Assembly (NCBI GenBank): GCA_963707075.1
Contig: CAVPOX010000001.1
Coordinates: 1 to 64,000, forward strand
Length of the DNA: 64,000 bases
Direction: 5' to 3'
From: CAXMQZ01 sp963707075
GTDB taxonomy: Bacteria; Acidobacteriota; Thermoanaerobaculia; Multivoradales; JAHEKO01
In this document: positions 18,363 through 26,696 of the stretch, one piece after another
Position numbering within the stretch: position 1 is the first letter of the stretch
Layout: each line of letters starts with the position of its first letter
Notes under the pieces: model-generated
Database searches by the model: none
Told to the model about the DNA's origin: nothing
What the model saw: only the letters and a program-made list of their open reading frames with translations
Made by a program: the position numbers and the translations under genes

Positions 18363-19382
18363 ATGTACAAAGTAGGTCTCACCTACGACCTCAAGGAAGA
18401 CTATCTGCGACGCGGATTCGATGCCGAATCCGTCGCCGAGCTCGACAAACCCGAAACGATTCAGGCGATCGAATCCACGCTATGCGAGTTGGGCTACTTC
18501 ACTGACCGGATCGGTAGCCTGCACGATCTGGTCGATCGCCTCTGTCGCGGCGACCGCTGGGATCTCGTATTCAACATCACCGAAGGTCTGTACGGCTTCG
18601 GCCGTGAGGCGCAGGTGCCGGCGCTCCTGGACGCCTACAGGATCCCCTACACGTTCTCCGACCCTCTGACTCTGGCGGTAACCCTGCACAAGGCCAGCGC
18701 CAAGCGCATCGTCCGAGACTCGGGGATCCCGACTCCCTCGTTCGCGGTGATCGAATCCATCACCGATGCCCGCAAGGTGACCCTGCCCTTACCACTCTTC
18801 GCCAAACCGGTAGCGGAAGGCAGCAGCAAGGGGATCTCGGAACGGTCTGCCATCCGCCGCCGCAAGGACCTGGTGACGGTCTGCGAAGACCTGCTCCACC
18901 GACATAGTCAGGCGGTGCTGGTCGAAGCCTTTCTGCCTGGCCGCGAGTTCACCGTTGGCATCCTCGGCACTGGCAGCGAAGCCCGGGTTCTCGGAGTCAT
19001 GGAGATTCTCCTGCGCCAGCCCTTGCAGAGGTCTTACTCGCTGGCGATCAAGAGTGCCGACGACTATCGGAACCATGTGGAATATCAGCTCTGTCCCGAC
19101 CCCGAGCTGGCCCGGCAGTGCGAGCAGGTGGCACTGGCCTCCTGGCGAGCCCTGGGATGCCGCGATGCCGGCCGCGTCGATCTGCGTTGCGATGCGGCGG
19201 GCAGACCGAGTTTCATGGAGGTCAACCCTCTCGCCGGTTTGCATCCAGTCGACTCCGATCTCACGATTCTCGCTCAACTGGTCGGGCTGTCGTATCGAGA
19301 CATCATCGGCCGCATCATGACCTCGGCCGAAATGCGTAGTGGCCTTGGGTTCCCTGCAACCCGGGCCGCCCGCCGACGATGA
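18363..19382 (+). CDS. ATP-grasp ligase (D-Ala-D-Ala ligase-like), first copy
   Basis: A 339-residue ATP-grasp enzyme related to D-alanine-D-alanine ligase. The N-domain holds NITEGLYGFGREAQVPALLD, equivalent to the Ddl substrate loop; the ATP-binding domain has LFAKPVAEGSSKGI and VLVEAFLPGREFTVGIL; and the metal site is EVNPLAG near the C-terminus. Such enzymes join an amine to an acyl-phosphate carboxylate. It is unlikely to be the housekeeping Ddl, because a second ligase follows with a 4-base ATGA overlap and a GNAT follows that. ATG 18363 is the start; the frame extends 16 codons upstream without support. Confidence 0.88.
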   Translation: MYKVGLTYDLKEDYLRRGFDAESVAELDKPETIQAIESTLCELGYFTDRIGSLHDLVDRLCRGDRWDLVFNITEGLYGFGREAQVPALLDAYRIPYTFSDPLTLAVTLHKASAKRIVRDSGIPTPSFAVIESITDARKVTLPLPLFAKPVAEGSSKGISERSAIRRRKDLVTVCEDLLHRHSQAVLVEAFLPGREFTVGILGTGSEARVLGVMEILLRQPLQRSYSLAIKSADDYRNHVEYQLCPDPELARQCEQVALASWRALGCRDAGRVDLRCDAAGRPSFMEVNPLAGLHPVDSDLTILAQLVGLSYRDIIGRIMTSAEMRSGLGFPATRAARRR

Positions 19383-20377
19383 AGATCACAGTCTGGCACC
19401 CCAGAATGCCACTCGATCCCTCGGCGGACGAACAGGATTCGCTGACCCAGGCCCTGAGCGTCTGGCAGGCCTTGGACCAGCTCGGTTTCGACGCCGTCCC
19501 ACTCGAGTTCGACCCTGCGAACCTGCCGGGCAGTATCGATGCACTCGTCGCCCATCGACCCGATATCGTCTTCAACCTGGTCGAAGAGACCGATGGCAGG
19601 CAGTCGCTCAACTACCTGCCGGCCCAGATTCTGGAAGCGATGGGCCTGGCTTTCACCGGCAACCTTGCCGAAGCCATGGTGCTGACCACGCACAAGGTGG
19701 CCACGAAGGCAATGTTGTCCAACCACGGCCTGCCGACACCCGCCTGGATCTCGAGCCAACGGGTCCAGGGCGAGGACCGAGGTGGCCCCTATCTGATCAA
19801 GCCGGTTGCTGGCGATGCCTCGCAAGGCATCTGTGAATCGGACCTGTTTCTGCACGAAACCAGCGAAGCTGCCCTGTCTGCCCTGCAGCAGCTCGCCCGA
19901 GCCAACGGCCATGGCAACGGCTGGTTCGCCGAACGCTATATCGAGGGTCGGGAGTTCAATCTCTCCCTGATAGGGATCGAGGGCGAACCGGTCATCCTGC
20001 CGCCGGCCGAGATGTGTTTTATCGACTATCCGCACGACAAGCCACGCATCGTCGGCTACAGCGCCAAATGGGATCCTGACTCCTTCGAGTACACGCACAC
20101 TCGACGGCGATTCGATTTGCCACCCGAGGATGACAAGCTCGTGGAGACTCTGCGCCGTCTCGCCGCTGACTGCTGGCAGCTATTTCACTTGCGAGGCTAT
20201 GCAAGGGTCGACTTCCGGGTCGACTCGGATGGTCAGCCCTGGATCCTCGAGATCAACACCAACCCAGGTATCGCTCCGGATGCCGGACTGCCTGCTGCCG
20301 CGGCCGAAGCGGGCTACGACTACCGGCAGCTCGTTGCCCGGATCGCGGCCACAGCCGACACACGGATATCCGCATGA
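19379..20377 (+). CDS. ATP-grasp ligase (D-Ala-D-Ala ligase-like), second copy
   Basis: A 332-residue ATP-grasp ligase, a diverged paralogue of its upstream neighbour. It has DIVFNLVEETDGRQSLNYLPAQ in the N-domain, YLIKPVAGDASQGI and WFAERYIEGREFNLSLI in the ATP domain, and the metal-binding EINTNPGI. The start overlaps the previous stop (ATGA), and its own stop overlaps the next start in the same way, so the three genes are translationally coupled. Inference: the two ligases add successive residues to a small peptide-like molecule or a protein terminus, and the GNAT caps it. The substrates are unknown. Confidence 0.88.
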   Translation: MKITVWHPRMPLDPSADEQDSLTQALSVWQALDQLGFDAVPLEFDPANLPGSIDALVAHRPDIVFNLVEETDGRQSLNYLPAQILEAMGLAFTGNLAEAMVLTTHKVATKAMLSNHGLPTPAWISSQRVQGEDRGGPYLIKPVAGDASQGICESDLFLHETSEAALSALQQLARANGHGNGWFAERYIEGREFNLSLIGIEGEPVILPPAEMCFIDYPHDKPRIVGYSAKWDPDSFEYTHTRRRFDLPPEDDKLVETLRRLAADCWQLFHLRGYARVDFRVDSDGQPWILEINTNPGIAPDAGLPAAAAEAGYDYRQLVARIAATADTRISA

Positions 20378-20880
20378 GACGTTCCGCGGCTGATCTGCAT
20401 TGGCGAGAACGGGTCTCGGCGTCCGATGTCGGACGCGTGTCCTCGCTGGTCGAAGCCACAGGTTTCTTCAGCCGTGAAGAGCGGGAAGTCGCCATCGAGC
20501 TGGTCGACGAAAGGCTGGAGAAAGGAGAGGCCAGCGGCTATGCCTTTCTCTTCGCCGAAGGCGAGGAGGAGTTGCTCGGATATGCCTGCTACGGTCGAAC
20601 ACCCGGCACGGCCAGCAGCTACGATCTCTACTGGATCGTCGTCTCCCCCTCACATCAGGGATCGGGAGTGGGCTCCTGCCTTCTGGCAGAGGTCGAGTCG
20701 AAGATTCAGCGTCGAGGAGGGACCCAGATCTGGATCGACACCTCCGGACGAGCCCAATACGAGCCGACGCGGGCCTTCTATCGCAAGTCCGGTTACCGGC
20801 AGGAGGCACGCTTGAGTGATTTCTATGCTCCGGGCGACGACAAGCTGATCCTGGTCAAGCGACTTGCCGCGGTCAGCTAG
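20374..20880 (+). CDS. GNAT N-acetyltransferase
   Basis: A 168-residue GNAT protein. The acetyl-CoA-binding motif is YDLYWIVVSPSHQGSGVGSCLL, followed by the motif B stretch YEPTRAFYRKSGYRQ. It overlaps the second ATP-grasp gene by 4 bases and ends the operon. It probably acylates the amine of the compound made by the two ligases; this is inferred only from the coupling. Confidence 0.87.
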   Translation: MRRSAADLHWRERVSASDVGRVSSLVEATGFFSREEREVAIELVDERLEKGEASGYAFLFAEGEEELLGYACYGRTPGTASSYDLYWIVVSPSHQGSGVGSCLLAEVESKIQRRGGTQIWIDTSGRAQYEPTRAFYRKSGYRQEARLSDFYAPGDDKLILVKRLAAVS

Positions 20881-20949
20881 AGGCGGTCGGACTCAGGCCG
20901 CGGACGCCACTCGAACAGCCCAATCTGCCGACCGCCAGGCAGGGTCGGC

Positions 20950-21537
20950 TCAGTCCTCGATCTCGACCAACTCGACAACGTCGTCGATGGTCAGGCCGAC
21001 CCCCGGGCAATAGACCTTGTAGCTCCTGGCACCCGCGTCGATGGTCCTGGTCTCCTTGACGCCAACGCACTCCTGGAAGTTCCCGGCGCCAACCGAGACG
21101 CCCAGATTCATGTCGATGTGCTTGGCTCGATCCATTGCCACATCGGGGGCCATCTCCTGAAAGTACTGGGACCCGAGAAGGAAGGTTCCCGCCAGGATGA
21201 TCCCCGGCAGGGCACCATCGACCCCCGCTCTCCACGCTCCGTCGTTGGAGACGACCTCATCATCCTCGTAGATGTCGACATCCTCGCCGAAGTAGTAGAT
21301 ATCGTTGGTCTCCTTGCAGCGGGCAAGCCAGTCGCGCGAGATCTCGATTAGCTCCCCATCCTCCCATTCGCGCTCCTCGACGATCCGCGCCTTGAGCGTG
21401 ATCTGCTCGCCGCGTGCCGATTCGAAGGTGATCGATTCTGTTCCCTTCTTGACCGTGATGCGCAAGGAGATCTCCGCACCCTCGTCTTCGCCCAACTTGG
21501 CGGTGATGCGGTAGTGAGCCAGTGTGCTGCCGATCAT
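20950..21537 (-). CDS. Kinase leader fused to an uncharacterised secreted-type domain
   Basis: A 195-residue chimera. The first residues, MIGSTLAHYRITAKLGE, are the leader and glycine-loop start of the Pkn kinases seen elsewhere in this window, but the kinase stops there. The rest (ISRDWLARCKETNDIYYFGEDV, then AWRAGVDGALPGI, SYKVYCPGVGL and ELVEIED) is a domain I recall as a common uncharacterised bacterial family that normally has a secretion signal. With ATG 21537 no signal peptide is present, so the domain may have been moved behind a foreign start. It lies 11 bases after a membrane-protein gene. Confidence 0.65.
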   Translation of the reverse strand: MIGSTLAHYRITAKLGEDEGAEISLRITVKKGTESITFESARGEQITLKARIVEEREWEDGELIEISRDWLARCKETNDIYYFGEDVDIYEDDEVVSNDGAWRAGVDGALPGIILAGTFLLGSQYFQEMAPDVAMDRAKHIDMNLGVSVGAGNFQECVGVKETRTIDAGARSYKVYCPGVGLTIDDVVELVEIED

Positions 21538-21548
21538 CCGAGCCTGCT

Positions 21549-22181
21549 TCAGTCGGTCGGCCGAAGGAACGCCGTGCGGACGAAGACGGCCAGCATCCAC
21601 AGGGCGACGATGGGTCCCAGGTCGATCGATCCTGCTTCCGCAGGGGCCACTGGAAAGGTCTGCAGGTTGAAGACGAGAAGCAGGAATCCGGCGAGGAAAC
21701 CGACAGCAGCCCACACCTTGCCGAATCGAGGATGGGAACCGAGCAGGAGGGCGAACAACATGGTGGCGATGCAAATGAAGATGTCCCACACCACATCCAG
21801 CAGGTACTGCACGCGATTGACCGCACGCCACGCCAGGTCGACGGCGTCTTTGGCGGCCTGATCCGCCGCAGACGCCAGCAGGTCGCTGCGGACCATGTTG
21901 TTGCCGACCTGGACGACGAGCATGCTGGTGACCAGGACGCCGGCAATGATGCCGAAGAGGCAGGCGATCTGCAGCACCGGTCCCGGTCGATGCGTGGAAA
22001 GGAAATGGTAATAGCCGAGAAACGCGATGCTGAGCAGGGGGCCGAAGGCGAAGGCCAGCAGCCGGGTCAGCGCATCGGGAAGAGGCAGGAAGGCTGCCAG
22101 AAAGTAGCAAAGGACGCTGGCCGTGCCGCTCATCCAGGCGATGCGTTTCCAGTTCGTTGCGGACGTGGAGCTGTCGGTCAT
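21549..22181 (-). CDS. Six-helix membrane protein of unknown function
   Basis: ATG 22181 follows a strong GGAGGTGA site, which decides it over upstream in-frame starts at 22199 and 22259. The 210-residue product has about six hydrophobic helices and short loops (for example GYYHFLSTHRPG and VGNNMVRSDLLASAADQAAKDA). The pattern vaguely resembles DUF4386-type proteins, but I cannot assign it. It is followed after 11 bases by the kinase-leader chimera. Confidence 0.7.
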   Translation of the reverse strand: MTDSSTSATNWKRIAWMSGTASVLCYFLAAFLPLPDALTRLLAFAFGPLLSIAFLGYYHFLSTHRPGPVLQIACLFGIIAGVLVTSMLVVQVGNNMVRSDLLASAADQAAKDAVDLAWRAVNRVQYLLDVVWDIFICIATMLFALLLGSHPRFGKVWAAVGFLAGFLLLVFNLQTFPVAPAEAGSIDLGPIVALWMLAVFVRTAFLRPTD

Positions 22182-22497
22182 CGAGTCACCTCCGAGCATC
22201 GATCGTGGAGCGTTCGACTGTGATTGTACCCGCCGCCCGCGAAAGACCGATATTGCCATCGCAAGCTTGCCGACCCGACTGCCCTAGACTCGGCGCGCTG
22301 TTTGCTGCCTCAAGACGTGGCGTCCGGGCTCAGGAATCCATGAGACGCGGCAGCTCGGTTGACGCGACGTTCAGCAGTCCAGCCTCCCCGCAAGGCGATG
22401 GGTGCTTTAGCGGAGGCTCGCGCTGGATTCTGCGACCTCGAGTCGAGTATTCTCGCCACCGAAGACATTACCCCTTAACAGGTCGGGGAGGATTCGG
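22182..22497. other. Divergent intergenic region
   Basis: About 315 bases between the minus-strand membrane protein and the plus-strand serine hydrolase. No gene or stable RNA is apparent; it presumably holds divergent promoters. Confidence 0.4.
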
Positions 22498-23658
22498 ATG
22501 TTGCGTACGGTTGGCGGCACGCTGTTGATCGCAGTTCTGATGGGTACGACGCCGAGCCTCGGTCAGAGCTCAGCGCGATGGCCCAGCGAGGGCTGGGAGA
22601 GGTCGACCCCTGCGGCCCAGTCTGTCGATGTCACGCCTCTGGCCGCTCTCGATGGCGAGTTCGCGGCCGGCAAGCACGGCTATATCGACAGCATGCTGGT
22701 CATTCGCAACGGCTTCATCGTCTACGAGAAGTCCTACCAGAACGACTACGACGCGCTCTTCGAAGGCAGGAACGGCAGACGCTGGCAGTACAACTACTAC
22801 GACCCGGAATGGCATCCGTACTACAAGAGGAGCCCTCTCCACACCATGCAGTCGGTCTCCAAAAGCGTGACCTCGGCGCTGATCGGCGTCGCCATCGAGC
22901 GTGGCGCGATTCCAGATACCGACATAGCGGTGGCGCGGTACTTCGACGACTACCAGCCGGCGGTCGCCGATCCCGGGTGGGCCACCATGACGCTGCGCGA
23001 CCTGCTGACGATGACCTCGGGCATCGCGTGGGATGAGGACAGCGTGCCCTACACGGACCCGGCAAACAGTTGCGCGGCGATGGAGAGCAGCGACGATTGG
23101 GTCCGCTTCGTTATGGATCAGCCGATCGCCGCGGAGCCTGGAACCACCTTCGAATACAACAGCGGCGTCACCGTGCTCCTGGATCACATCCTGTGGAAAG
23201 CGACGGGAATGCACGCGGAAGATTACGCCCGGCAGCACCTCTTTCCTGTGCTCGGTATCGAGAGCCACTATTGGAAGACGACACCTACCGGCCACACCGA
23301 CACGGAGGGTGGCCTCTATCTCGAGCCGAACGACTTGGCGAAAATCGGCTATCTCTACGAGCACGACGGTGTCTGGGACGGCAAGCGGTTACTGCCTGAA
23401 GGTTGGGTGGCCGCCTCGACCCATCCGCACGTCCGCTCGGATTGGAACGACTTCATGTACGGCTTCCAGTGGTGGCTGCTCCCCTACGAGGGTGAAGGGC
23501 AACCCCACGCCTGGGCTGCGATCGGGTACGGAGGGCAGCGGCTGCTCGTGGTGCCCGAGTTCGACCTCATTGCCGTCTTCACCGGCTGGAACATCTACGA
23601 CATCCCGGCCCTGGACCCGCGGCTGGCGCTCGACCGCATCCTGGCCGCTGTCCGCTGA
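22498..23658 (+). CDS. Secreted class C beta-lactamase-fold serine hydrolase
   Basis: A 386-residue serine hydrolase with a signal peptide (cleavage near PSLGQ). The nucleophile motif SxxK is SVSK in the HTMQSVSKSVTSALIG stretch, and the second motif is YNS in FEYNSGVTVLL. The third, HxG-like position reads GYGGQ. The family includes esterases, D-aminopeptidases and beta-lactamases. GGGGAGGA precedes ATG 22498. The roughly 300 bases downstream (23659-23958) show no gene. Confidence 0.9.
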   Translation: MLRTVGGTLLIAVLMGTTPSLGQSSARWPSEGWERSTPAAQSVDVTPLAALDGEFAAGKHGYIDSMLVIRNGFIVYEKSYQNDYDALFEGRNGRRWQYNYYDPEWHPYYKRSPLHTMQSVSKSVTSALIGVAIERGAIPDTDIAVARYFDDYQPAVADPGWATMTLRDLLTMTSGIAWDEDSVPYTDPANSCAAMESSDDWVRFVMDQPIAAEPGTTFEYNSGVTVLLDHILWKATGMHAEDYARQHLFPVLGIESHYWKTTPTGHTDTEGGLYLEPNDLAKIGYLYEHDGVWDGKRLLPEGWVAASTHPHVRSDWNDFMYGFQWWLLPYEGEGQPHAWAAIGYGGQRLLVVPEFDLIAVFTGWNIYDIPALDPRLALDRILAAVR

Positions 23659-23958
23659 GTTTTCACCTTTCCCTCAGCGTGTGGCACTCTGCGGTTCCGC
23701 GGACACCGCCGAGGGGTACGCCAGCTTCGACCTCGTCGCTTGCGCTGGCGATCTGTACGGCGACGTGATGCCCGTGCACGGCATCGCCGACCGGTCCGGG
23801 AGGCCTCGCGCCAAGTGACAATCCCGTGACAACACGGACAGTTCTGAGCGGCTCCGCCGACAGCAAGGACTATAGTGATCGACACAACTGCCGGTAGCAC
23901 GGGCTGGAAGCTATACTGCCCAGGCGGAGCAGGCAGCCGGCAAACTCAGAGGTGCCCC

Positions 23959-24303
23959 ATGGCAAAGTACGAGCTTACCGACATCAAGGGTATTGGTCCC
24001 AGCACTGCTGCGAGCTTGGCTGCGGCGGGTTTCGACTCCGTCGCGGCTGTAGCCAGTGCGAGCGTGACAGATATTTTGCAGATTGAAGGTTTTGGGCCCG
24101 CCCGGGCGACAGCGGTACAAACGGCAGCCGCCGAGTTGAACCGCTCTGCTTCAGCGCCCGCCCCCCGGCAGGGCAAGAAGAAGAAAGACACCAAGAAGAA
24201 GAAAGACAAGAAGAGGAAGAAGAAGGACAGGAAGGGCAAGGGCAAGGGCAAGAAGAAAAAGAGGGACAAGAGGGACAAGAAGGGCAAGAGCAAGAAGAAG
24301 TAG
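23959..24303 (+). CDS. Helix-hairpin-helix protein with Lys-rich tail
   Basis: A 114-residue protein. Residues 1-60 hold one or two helix-hairpin-helix elements (DIKGIGPSTAASLAAAG and QIEGFGPARATAV), a fold that binds DNA without sequence specificity. From about residue 72 to the end, nearly every residue is K, R, D or G, resembling the tail of histone H1-like bacterial proteins. ATG 23959 removes an unrelated upstream extension. The CYTH-CHAD gene starts 32 bases after its stop and ParA follows, so it is probably one operon. Inference: it coats DNA and its lysine tail could bind polyanions such as polyphosphate. Confidence 0.85.
   Translation: MAKYELTDIKGIGPSTAASLAAAGFDSVAAVASASVTDILQIEGFGPARATAVQTAAAELNRSASAPAPRQGKKKKDTKKKKDKKRKKKDRKGKGKGKKKKRDKRDKKGKSKKK
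24170..24303 (+). repeat. Purine-rich low-complexity tract
   Basis: About 130 bases of almost pure A/G on the plus strand, made of degenerate AAG and GGCAAG units that encode the lysine tail. Such polypurine tracts are prone to slippage and can form triplex structures. Confidence 0.75.
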
Positions 24304-24335
24304 TCGAGCCGTGACGTCCCGTGTCGAGCCCCATC

Positions 24336-25913
24336 ATGACTCCTGTCCCTGTGCGCTATTCCTTTGACGACCTCGTCGCGGCTCGTCAGGCTTTCCAGAC
24401 GGTAACCGAGAGACTCGAGAGTCGAACCCCGAGCACCTGCGCCCGCTCCGAGACCTTCTACGACAGCTTCGATTGGCGACTCTTCAAAGCCGGGTTGGCC
24501 CTGGTCGCACAGCGCGGCACGACGGGTACGTACCTGGCGCTGACTGATCTCGACGGTTCGGTGAGGCATAGGCTGCGCTACCGGGGCGAGCCGGGCTTTG
24601 CCTGGGATTTGCCGCACAGTCCTCTTCGTGAGGCCATCGCCCCAATGATCGAGATCCGTCGCCTCCTGCCGATGCTGGTTCTCGAATCGTCCGGCCGCCA
24701 GTTGAACCTGCTCGACGAGCGCAGCAAGACGGTGGCGCGTCTTCGCCTGGAAGAATCCGCAGTGGTCCGAACCGACCCAGCTGATCAGGACCTCCGGTTG
24801 CACCCCAGCCTCACCGCGATGCCAGTCAGGGGGTATGACATGGACTTTCAGCGACTGACCCACACCCTGGAGAGAGAGCTCGGTTTGCTCCCGGCGCCGG
24901 AGTCCGAGCTCCTGGATTTGGCTCGACAAGCCGGGTTGAATCCGGGCAAATACTCTTCGAAGCTCAACCTGAAGCTCGACCCGGACCAACCAGCCGCAGA
25001 AGCCTTGCGGTCGATCTACCGACGACTGCTCGAGGTGATGCGCGCCAACGAACAGGGTGTCAAGCTCGATCTCGACTCAGAGTTTCTGCACGACTTCAGG
25101 GTCGCCGTCCGGCGCACCAGGTCAGCGATGACCCAGATCAAGGGAGTGCTGCCGCAGAGCCATATCGACCGCTTCAGGACAGGGTTCGCCTGGCTCGGTC
25201 AGATCACCGGGCCCAGTCGAGACCTGCACGTCTATCAGCTCAAGATGCCCGACTATCAGAGTAGTCTGCCAGAGCATGATCGTGCGGATCTCGAGCCGTT
25301 GCAGACATTTCTCGACAGCCACCAGGTCCTCGAGCATCGCAACATGGTGCAGTCGCTCGAGTCGGATCGATATGCGTCGCTGTTGCAGGACTGGCAACGC
25401 TTTCTCAACCACCCTCCAGAGGTCGAAGAGGCTCCTCCGGATGCGACCACACCGATTCTCGAGCTGGCTTCGCGACGGATCTGGAAGTCGTACCGCCGAG
25501 TGATGAAGAAGGGATCGGCGATCGACGACGATTCACCACCCGAGGCGCTGCATCGACTGCGCATCGACTGCAAGAAGCTCAGATACCTTCTCGAGTTCTT
25601 CTACAGCCTCTATGAAGAGACCGAGATCGGGAAACTGATCAAGGCGCTGAAGCAGCTGCAGGACAACCTCGGTGACTTCAACGACCTCACCGTGCAGCAG
25701 GAGAAGCTCCACGAATTCGGCAACACCATGCTGGTGGAAAAGAGCGGTCCAGCATCGACCCTGATGGTCATGGGTCGTCTCATCGCCAACTTCGAGCAGC
25801 GCCAGGAAGACGAGCGCAGGGCCTTTCATACGCGCTTCGACGAGTTCTCCAGCCGCCAGAATCGCCAGCGCTTTCGTGAGCTCTTCAGGATCGAGGGGGC
25901 GAGTTCGGCGTGA
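24336..25913 (+). CDS. CYTH-CHAD domain protein
   Basis: A protein of about 525 residues. The N-terminal 200 residues resemble a CYTH (triphosphate tunnel) domain (SETFYDSFDWRLFKAGLALV, then ESAVVR), but the acidic ExExK entry motif is not recognisable, so catalysis may be lost. The C-terminal CHAD domain is helical and rich in conserved basic residues: EFLHDFRVAVRRTRSAM and ALHRLRIDCKKLRYLLEFF. CHAD domains are known to bind polyphosphate and to localise to polyphosphate granules. Its stop overlaps the start of ParA (GTGA), so the two are co-translated. ATG 24336 was chosen over GTG 24321. Confidence 0.87.
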   Translation: MTPVPVRYSFDDLVAARQAFQTVTERLESRTPSTCARSETFYDSFDWRLFKAGLALVAQRGTTGTYLALTDLDGSVRHRLRYRGEPGFAWDLPHSPLREAIAPMIEIRRLLPMLVLESSGRQLNLLDERSKTVARLRLEESAVVRTDPADQDLRLHPSLTAMPVRGYDMDFQRLTHTLERELGLLPAPESELLDLARQAGLNPGKYSSKLNLKLDPDQPAAEALRSIYRRLLEVMRANEQGVKLDLDSEFLHDFRVAVRRTRSAMTQIKGVLPQSHIDRFRTGFAWLGQITGPSRDLHVYQLKMPDYQSSLPEHDRADLEPLQTFLDSHQVLEHRNMVQSLESDRYASLLQDWQRFLNHPPEVEEAPPDATTPILELASRRIWKSYRRVMKKGSAIDDDSPPEALHRLRIDCKKLRYLLEFFYSLYEETEIGKLIKALKQLQDNLGDFNDLTVQQEKLHEFGNTMLVEKSGPASTLMVMGRLIANFEQRQEDERRAFHTRFDEFSSRQNRQRFRELFRIEGASSA

Positions 25914-26656
25914 GGGTCTTCGCAACTTACAACATCAAGGGCGGCGTAGGTAAGACGGCTACTGCGGTCAACCTGGCATACCTGTCGGCGCTCGATGGCT
26001 TTCGCACCCTCGTTTGGGACCTCGATCCCCAGGGAGCGGCGACCTACTACTTCCGCGTCAAGCCCAAAGTCAAGGGCGGTAGCAGCAAGCTCATCCGTGG
26101 CAAGCGAGATATTGCGCTGACCATTCGCGGCACCGATTACGAGGGTCTTGACCTGCTCCCGGCCGACTTCTCGTACCGCAACATGGACCTCGATCTGCTG
26201 ACCCGCAAGGAACCGACCGCTCAGTTGGCCCGGCTCTTGCTGCCGCTATCCTTCCAGTACGACTATCTCTTTCTCGATTGTGCTCCGAGCATCTCGCTCG
26301 TGTCGGAGGGGGTCTTCGTCGCTGCCGACGCCCTGCTGGTGCCCACCATCCCGACGACCCTGTCGCTGCGGACCCTCGAGCAGCTTCACAGACATCTCCT
26401 CGAACGGGGTCCTCGTAGCCCCGCGCTCATCCCCTTCTTCTCGATGGTGGATCGTCGCAAGTCACTGCACCGGAATGTCTCGGAGAACCGGGCCGGACAA
26501 CCCGTGCAACTCCTGGAGTCGATGATCCCTTATTCGAGCATCGTCGAACAGATGGGGCTTCGCCGTCAGCCGTTGGGTGCTTTCGCGGCGAGCAGTCCGG
26601 CGGCCAAGGCATACGAGGAGCTCTGGCGGGAGATCTTGCGGCATTCTCCCAGGTGA
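25910..26656 (+). CDS. ParA-family ATPase (orphan)
   Basis: A 248-residue ParA/MinD-type ATPase with the deviant Walker A KGGVGKT (near residue 10), LVWDLDPQGAAT at Walker A', and LFLDCAPSISL at Walker B. These ATPases form gradients on the nucleoid and position plasmids, chromosomes or large protein cargoes. There is no parB beside it. Instead it is translationally coupled to a CYTH-CHAD protein and close to a Lys-rich DNA-binding protein, so the cargo may be a polyphosphate body. GTG 25910 is the start. Confidence 0.9.
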   Translation: MRVFATYNIKGGVGKTATAVNLAYLSALDGFRTLVWDLDPQGAATYYFRVKPKVKGGSSKLIRGKRDIALTIRGTDYEGLDLLPADFSYRNMDLDLLTRKEPTAQLARLLLPLSFQYDYLFLDCAPSISLVSEGVFVAADALLVPTIPTTLSLRTLEQLHRHLLERGPRSPALIPFFSMVDRRKSLHRNVSENRAGQPVQLLESMIPYSSIVEQMGLRRQPLGAFAASSPAAKAYEELWREILRHSPR

Positions 26657-26696
26657 CAGGATCCTCGCCAGGCTTCACCCTCGGTTCCGGTTGGCG

